64,000 bases of DNA from Enterococcus_E cecorum_C (GTDB taxonomy: Bacteria; Bacillota; Bacilli; Lactobacillales; Enterococcaceae), in contig NZ_JBQKFH010000011.1 in the NCBI RefSeq assembly GCF_052119425.1, positions 3,155 through 67,154 on the forward strand, given 5' to 3'. Of the stretch, positions 61,815 through 64,000 are shown in pieces. Both the position numbers and the translations under genes were made by a program. The stretch's first letter is position 1. The number at the start of each line of letters is the position of its first letter. The notes under the pieces are model-generated. The model had not been told where the DNA came from. It did not search any database and saw nothing but the letters and a program-made list of their open reading frames with translations.

Positions 61815-62706
61815 TTTCCGCACCTGCTTTCATCTTGAAAATCTCTTCTAAGGTTGGTGGCTGCTGAATAAACATCGGAATATAGCCGTCTTTAGTCACC
61901 ATTTGGAAGATTTCTTTTCCTACTTCAGGATCTGACAAATGCAAAATAGTGCGATTGGCTTGGTGGGTCTCGACTTTTGCTACACCTGGTAAAGTCTCAA
62001 AATGATACTCGGTATAATCGCCTTCTAAATATAAACGACTACGACCAAAGGATTCTCTGATTTCATCGACTTTGCCATGTAGGACGGTTTGCCCATTTTT
62101 CAGCATAATTAACTGGTCACAAATTTGCTCGACATTGTCCATATTATGACTTGAAAAAATGACACAAGCATTGGATTGGCGCAATTCGATAATCGCATTT
62201 TTCATAATTTGAGCATTTACCGGATCCAAGCCGCTAAATGGTTCATCTAAAATCACTAACTTCGGCTGATGAATTAAGGTCGCAATTAGCTGAACTTTTT
62301 GCTGATTCCCTTTTGAGAGCGTCTGAACTTTATCGGTTTTCTTGCCTTTTACTTGGAATTTTTCGAGCCAACCGTCAATTTGTGGGGCGATTTCTTTCCT
62401 TGATTTGCCCCGTAACTCTGCAAAAAATAATAATTGCTCTTCTATCGTTAACTTCGGATACAATCCACGCTCTTCAGGTAAATAGCCAATGAAATTATAG
62501 TCTGCTTCCCCGATTGGATGACCGTTGAATAACACTTCCCCTTCATCTGCTTGTAAAAAATCTAAAATCAAGCGGAAAGTCGTGGTTTTCCCTGCACCAT
62601 TTTGACCAATTAATCCTAAAATCGAGCCCGGTTCAATGGTAAAGGATAGCTGATCCAACGCTTTGTAATCCCCAAAAGTCTTGGATAAATTTCGTACACT
62701 TAACAC
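61807..62706 (-). CDS. ABC transporter ATP-binding protein, NatA-like
   Basis: The 299-residue protein has Walker A GQNGAGKTT, signature LSKGNQQKVQL, Walker B LVILDEPFSGLD and a C-terminal extension of about 80 residues, as in NatA/CcmA-type ATPases. The GTG start follows AGAGG by eight bases; an earlier GTG lies inside this site. It is coupled to the permease gene by overlap. Confidence 0.9.
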   Translation of the reverse strand: MLSVRNLSKTFGDYKALDQLSFTIEPGSILGLIGQNGAGKTTTFRLILDFLQADEGEVLFNGHPIGEADYNFIGYLPEERGLYPKLTIEEQLLFFAELRGKSRKEIAPQIDGWLEKFQVKGKKTDKVQTLSKGNQQKVQLIATLIHQPKLVILDEPFSGLDPVNAQIMKNAIIELRQSNACVIFSSHNMDNVEQICDQLIMLKNGQTVLHGKVDEIRESFGRSRLYLEGDYTEYHFETLPGVAKVETHQANRTILHLSDPEVGKEIFQMVTKDGYIPMFIQQPPTLEEIFKMKAGAENE

Positions 62707-62734
62707 AGCAAACACCTCTTTAATGAATCATCTT

Positions 62735-63496
62735 TCAATTTAATTTTTGTTTACGTAACTTTAAATAATAAACTTGGAATAAAATATTAAACGTCGCAAA
62801 TAACGCGGTAACTATCAGTACTGCAAAAAATCCTGTATCGAAAAGTAATTGGCCGATAAACGCAAGAAACATCGCAATAATAAAAACGATTTGCATTTTA
62901 CTAAACGTTGAATAGGCGCTTTGGTAAGTGAGTTCTTTTTCGGCTTCATCACTATAGGATAACCATTGCTCTAAATAATTCACCGAAGTCGGATCAGCCT
63001 TACTTTTCTCAGGATAAACCTTAATGGATAGACGATACAACTGGATAATAACATAGTCGATATAGAAAAAATTGAAAATATATAAAACTGCAATGATAAG
63101 ATAGATATCTATCTCAATAATTGTATTTAATAAGCACGCACCCAAGATGAAGAAACAGATACTCACAGCCGCCAAAATCTGACCACGAGCAAACTGTATT
63201 TCAAATTTATCTTCTAAAAAATCCAATGCCTCTTCCTCTGCTTGGACAATCCTTTGTACAGTCCGCTTCGTTTTTCCATAGTAAATCCCCAACACGATAT
63301 TCGTAACGATACATCCAAACAAAAAGAGATAAACAAAAGCTTGTTGTAAAAATAATTTAAACTGATTTAAATCGATATGCCAAAAACTACGATTCAATCC
63401 TCCGATAATTGATCCTACCAGACCAATCACAGCGCCTAATAAAGCAAATTTCATCGTTTTGCCTACCCATTTCTTCAACACCTTATCCTTTTTCAT
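62735..63496 (-). CDS. DUF3169 family membrane protein
   Basis: The 253-residue protein has about six membrane segments in pairs and the family's KTKRTVQRIVQAEEEALDFL segment. DUF3169 genes are commonly found with a small XRE regulator and an ABC transporter, as here; the function is unknown. The ATG at 63496 is nine bases from AGGAGG; an earlier ATG abuts the site. It overlaps the regulator gene by 14 bases. Confidence 0.85.
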   Translation of the reverse strand: MKKDKVLKKWVGKTMKFALLGAVIGLVGSIIGGLNRSFWHIDLNQFKLFLQQAFVYLFLFGCIVTNIVLGIYYGKTKRTVQRIVQAEEEALDFLEDKFEIQFARGQILAAVSICFFILGACLLNTIIEIDIYLIIAVLYIFNFFYIDYVIIQLYRLSIKVYPEKSKADPTSVNYLEQWLSYSDEAEKELTYQSAYSTFSKMQIVFIIAMFLAFIGQLLFDTGFFAVLIVTALFATFNILFQVYYLKLRKQKLN

Positions 63497-63704
63497 CTTC
63501 GTCATCCTCCTCTAATTGAAAAATGTCTTCTACTTTGGCTTGGCAAATTTGAGCAATTTTTAGGGCAAGGGCCACAGAGGGTGAATAGTCACCACGCTCG
63601 ATTAAACTAATGGTTTGCCTAGATACCCCCGCTAATTTGCCAAGCTCGGTTTGATTCAATCCTAAAGAAGAACGATACTCTTTTAAATGGTTAATCAGTC
63701 CCAT
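63483..63704 (-). CDS. XRE-family regulator (small HTH)
   Basis: The 73-residue protein starts MGLINHLKEYRSSLGLNQTE, with helix-turn-helix LNQTELGKLAGVSRQTISLI at about 14-33, and an acidic end EEDDEDEKG. Such single-domain repressors often control ABC-type operons beside them. GAGGTGGGG precedes the ATG; an upstream in-frame extension (14 codons) has no ribosome binding site. The promoter has three palindromes that suit its dimer, so autorepression is likely. Confidence 0.9.
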   Translation of the reverse strand: MGLINHLKEYRSSLGLNQTELGKLAGVSRQTISLIERGDYSPSVALALKIAQICQAKVEDIFQLEEDDEDEKG

Positions 63705-63739
63705 CTTCCCCCACCTCGATATTCTTTTTTGAATCATTT

Positions 63740-63818
63740 TTGACAAATATCCTTGTCATCTACACTCTAACATTGACAACTATTCTTGTCAATCGTTTTT
63801 GACAAGTTTTTTTGTCAT
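63740..63818 (-). promoter_or_regulatory. Three TTGACAA-N6-TTGTCAA operator sites
   Basis: TTGACAA-N6-TTGTCAT lies at 63740-63759, TTGACAA-N6-TTGTCAA at 63773-63792 and TTGACAA-N6-TTGTCAT at 63799-63818. Start-to-start distances are 33 and 26 bases. Site 2 covers the -35, site 1 lies after the predicted start of transcription, and site 3 lies upstream. Confidence 0.8.
63764..63792 (-). promoter_or_regulatory. Promoter of the XRE-DUF3169-ABC operon
   Basis: On the minus strand TTGACA (63787-63792) and TAGAGT (63764-63769, with TGT before it) are 17 bases apart. Confidence 0.7.
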
Positions 63819-63895
63819 TTTTGGCAAAGGCGCTAGTAAAGGAAGGAAGGTTCGTATTTTTTTCAACCCTTCTCAAAGCAAAAAAAACCGGGTCT

Positions 63896-63949
63896 AAGAT
63901 ATTTAGTGTTGTTACTCAAACGGAGGATAACACTAAATATCTTTTTTTA
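63896..63949 (+). terminator. Strong hairpin with plus-strand T-run near window end
   Basis: AGATATTTAGTGTT pairs perfectly with AACACTAAATATCT around an 18-base loop and is followed by CTTTTTTTAT-like T-run on the plus strand. No plus-strand gene lies before it within the window, so its function is unclear. Confidence 0.6.
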
Positions 63950-64000
63950 TACTCATAATAATAGAAAAAGACATCTGTTTCCTCTATAATTAAGTCGACC

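Noticed and set aside
1..64000. CRISPR array, tRNA or rRNA genes, prophage or complete insertion sequence
   Set aside because: No regular spaced repeats, tRNA cloverleaf, rRNA sequence, integrase or transposase were seen on either strand.

Overview
The window is a low-GC Gram-positive chromosome segment. It is most like an Enterococcus or a close relative (Enterococcaceae): the syntenic block dusB-hslO-ftsH-hpt-tilS-yabR-divIC-rqcP-flippase-mfd-pth-ldh is the arrangement I know from enterococci, and an enterocin-A-type immunity gene, a YkuD L,D-transpeptidase, class A sortase, cydABDC without other haem-synthesis genes, and AGGAGG-type ribosome binding sites all fit. The species cannot be named from the sequence alone. 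I saw no rRNA, tRNA, CRISPR array, prophage or complete IS element.

Layout. 1-16 kb: housekeeping block on the minus strand (tRNA modification, Hsp33, FtsH, purine salvage, TilS, division and ribosome quality-control proteins, Mfd, Pth), interrupted by a Fic-domain gene on the plus strand at 1.9 kb, and ending at ldh on the plus strand. 16-26.7 kb: L,D-transpeptidase, an ABC-F protein with a probable transcription attenuator, sortase, ferrochelatase, two small secreted or membrane proteins, an Asp-box membrane protein, a VanZ-like protein, and a vitamin B6/thiamine-precursor unit (kinase, ECF S component, UPF0340). 26.8-36 kb: PepF, GNAT, an HxlR regulator divergent from a luciferase-like oxidoreductase, the CopA copper ATPase with cop boxes, and several uncharacterised envelope proteins. 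36-43.8 kb: a ParE/RelB-type toxin-antitoxin pair, an orphan bacteriocin immunity gene, a flotillin/NfeD unit, a CatE-like dioxygenase, UDP-galactopyranose mutase, DUF554, and a uracil-DNA-glycosylase-like protein. 44-58.5 kb: Kup with a structured leader, a phosphatase, the peptide transporter DtpT, the cydABDC operon, a type I toxin-antitoxin locus with two antitoxin-like RNAs, a LysR regulator and glutathione reductase. 58.7-64 kb: HAD phosphatase, a frameshifted YafQ-type toxin with an intact antitoxin, and an autoregulated XRE-DUF3169-ABC transporter operon.

How the parts connect. cydABDC makes cytochrome bd, which needs haem; the isolated hemH supplies at most the last steps. CopA, glutathione reductase, the HxlR/LLM/CatE set and Hsp33 form a metal and redox/electrophile stress theme. 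The HxlR/LLM promoter and the distant catE promoter share a 41-bp upstream block with identical spacing to the -10, which argues for one regulon. The most interesting sequence-level observations are this shared operator, the type I toxin-antitoxin duplication, the ABC-F attenuator, four TCGCCTA sites around the fic promoter, three palindromes at the XRE promoter, the kup leader, and a dispersed modular repeat found at the 3' ends of minus-strand genes.
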